The position numbers were made by a program, and so were the translations under genes. From Flavobacteriales bacterium (GTDB lineage: Bacteria > Bacteroidota > Bacteroidia > Flavobacteriales_D > Crocinitomicaceae), in NCBI GenBank assembly GCA_947462695.1, contig CANHQC010000151.1:1-5541 (forward strand): a DNA stretch of 5,541 nucleotides, read 5' to 3'. A model generated the notes under the pieces. It saw nothing but the letters and a program-made list of their open reading frames with translations, did no database searches and was not told the origin of the DNA. Shown piece by piece: positions 4,655-5,541 of this stretch. How positions within the stretch are numbered: position 1 is the first letter of the stretch; the number at the start of each line of letters is the position of its first letter.

Positions 4655-5541
4655 ATGCCATTTTACCACAAATTGGGGAAATTTCCTCACAAGCGACATA
4701 CCATTTTCCGCCAAGACAATGGCCAATTGTACCATGAAGAACTCTTCGGAACAATAGGTTTTGATGGAATGTCATCATTGCTTTACCATATCCATCCTCC
4801 GACAATCGTGAAGGAATTTAGAAGCGAAGTTGATGTCGCTCCAAAAGTTGCGAAGGATAAAAACATGAAAATGCGCAGCTTCATGGGGTTCAATGTTGCT
4901 CCAGAAGACGATTACTTGAAAAGTCGCAAACCGATGTTGGTCAATAGCGATTGTTATATTGAATTGGCAGCACCAACGGCATCGATGACTGATTATTTTT
5001 ACAAAAACGCAGATGCAGACGAAATCATTTTCATCCACCGAGGTTCGGGAACATTGATTACCCAACTGGGCAAACTGGATTTTTCGTATGGTGATTACCT
5101 TGTTATACCAAGGGGAATGATCTATCAAATCCGATTTAATGATGCAGATAATCGGTTGTTTATCGTTCAGGCGTTCAATCCGGTATACACACCAAAACGC
5201 TACCGCAATTGGTTTGGTCAGTTATTGGAACATTCTCCTTATTGCGAGCGCGATATTCGAGCACCTTATGCATTAGAAACACACGATGAAAAGGGCGATT
5301 TTATACTTCGGATCAAGAAACAAGACGTCATGTACGAATATGTCTATGGCACGCATCCGTTCGATGTGGTAGGATGGGATGGATTCAATTACCCATATGC
5401 GTTTTCGATTCACGATTTCGAGCCGATTACAGGTAGGGTTCATTTACCACCTCCAATTCATCAGACATTTGAGACGAAAGGATTTGTGCTATGTTCATTT
5501 GTTCCACGACTTTACGATTATCATCCACAGTCCATACCTGC
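4655..5541 (+). CDS. hmgA: Homogentisate 1,2-dioxygenase, N-terminal 295 residues (cut by window edge)
   Basis: This iron-dependent, cytoplasmic ring-cleaving enzyme converts homogentisate to 4-maleylacetoacetate in tyrosine and phenylalanine breakdown. The frame from the ATG at 4655 is open to the window end, 295 full codons. The family is recognised from YHKLGKFPHKRHTIFR (4-19), ELFGTIGFDGMSSLLYH (29-45), DEIIFIHRGSGTL (122-134), the cupin turn YGDYLVIPRGM (145-155), and PPPIHQTFETKGFVLCSFVP (265-284) followed by RLYDYHP (285-291). The last corresponds to the segment just before the iron ligands. The iron-binding His and Glu residues are expected immediately beyond the edge, so catalytic competence cannot be confirmed. 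This Bacteroidota subgroup is about 385 residues by recollection, shorter than Pseudomonas HmgA, so roughly three quarters is present. An in-frame TAA at 4646-4648 makes this ATG the first available start. AAGAAAG ends one base before it, too close for a normal Shine-Dalgarno site. It is divergent from the threonine dehydrogenase gene. Confidence 0.93.
   Translation, partial: MPFYHKLGKFPHKRHTIFRQDNGQLYHEELFGTIGFDGMSSLLYHIHPPTIVKEFRSEVDVAPKVAKDKNMKMRSFMGFNVAPEDDYLKSRKPMLVNSDCYIELAAPTASMTDYFYKNADADEIIFIHRGSGTLITQLGKLDFSYGDYLVIPRGMIYQIRFNDADNRLFIVQAFNPVYTPKRYRNWFGQLLEHSPYCERDIRAPYALETHDEKGDFILRIKKQDVMYEYVYGTHPFDVVGWDGFNYPYAFSIHDFEPITGRVHLPPPIHQTFETKGFVLCSFVPRLYDYHPQSIP

Noticed and set aside
4775..5128. 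117-codon open frame on the minus strand
   Set aside because: It lies entirely opposite the clearly coding homogentisate dioxygenase frame and its translation resembles no protein family.
1..5541. Defence, mobile or otherwise undescribed multi-gene system
   Set aside because: All genes belong to known metabolic families or the MORN_2 group. No transposase, integrase, nuclease, toxin, tRNA, attachment repeats or CRISPR-like repeats were seen on either strand.

Overview
The window looks like chromosomal DNA of a Bacteroidota member, probably Flavobacteriales-like. The evidence is moderate to low GC, AT-rich gene starts with few Shine-Dalgarno sites, promoter boxes of the Bacteroidota type TAnnTTTG, a secreted MORN_2 (YwqK-like) protein, and protein sequences resembling Bacteroidota versions of each family. 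Species assignment is inference; no rRNA or other marker is present.

Layout. Five genes lie on the minus strand, read from right to left: a short-chain-type L-threonine 3-dehydrogenase (3470-4420), a secreted MORN_2-repeat protein (2570-3421), deoxyribose-phosphate aldolase deoC (1613-2518), an aldehyde dehydrogenase (148-1611), and the first 42 codons of a second, different aldehyde dehydrogenase cut by the left edge (1-127). Gaps are 48, 51, 1 and 20 bp. On the plus strand, divergent from the threonine dehydrogenase, is the 5' part of a homogentisate 1,2-dioxygenase gene (4655 to the right edge, open to the end).

Function. deoC and the two aldehyde dehydrogenases form a compact deoxyribose catabolic module: the aldolase splits 2-deoxyribose 5-phosphate into glyceraldehyde 3-phosphate and acetaldehyde, and the dehydrogenases can oxidise the aldehyde to an acid. 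Threonine dehydrogenase and homogentisate dioxygenase start amino-acid catabolic routes, threonine to glycine plus acetyl-CoA and tyrosine/phenylalanine ring cleavage. The window is therefore mostly carbon and amino-acid catabolism.

The only substantial intergenic region is 4421-4654 (234 bp). It holds a well-formed promoter for the threonine dehydrogenase, one good and one weaker promoter box towards the dioxygenase, two short perfect inverted repeats that could be operators, a 7-bp inverted repeat with an A-tract loop, and a hairpin in the likely dioxygenase leader. I see no mobile element, CRISPR array, RNA gene or defence system, and no clearly undescribed system. The points most worth a second look are the deoC plus paired-dehydrogenase arrangement with its long, animal-like aldolase, and the dense symmetry in the divergent control region.
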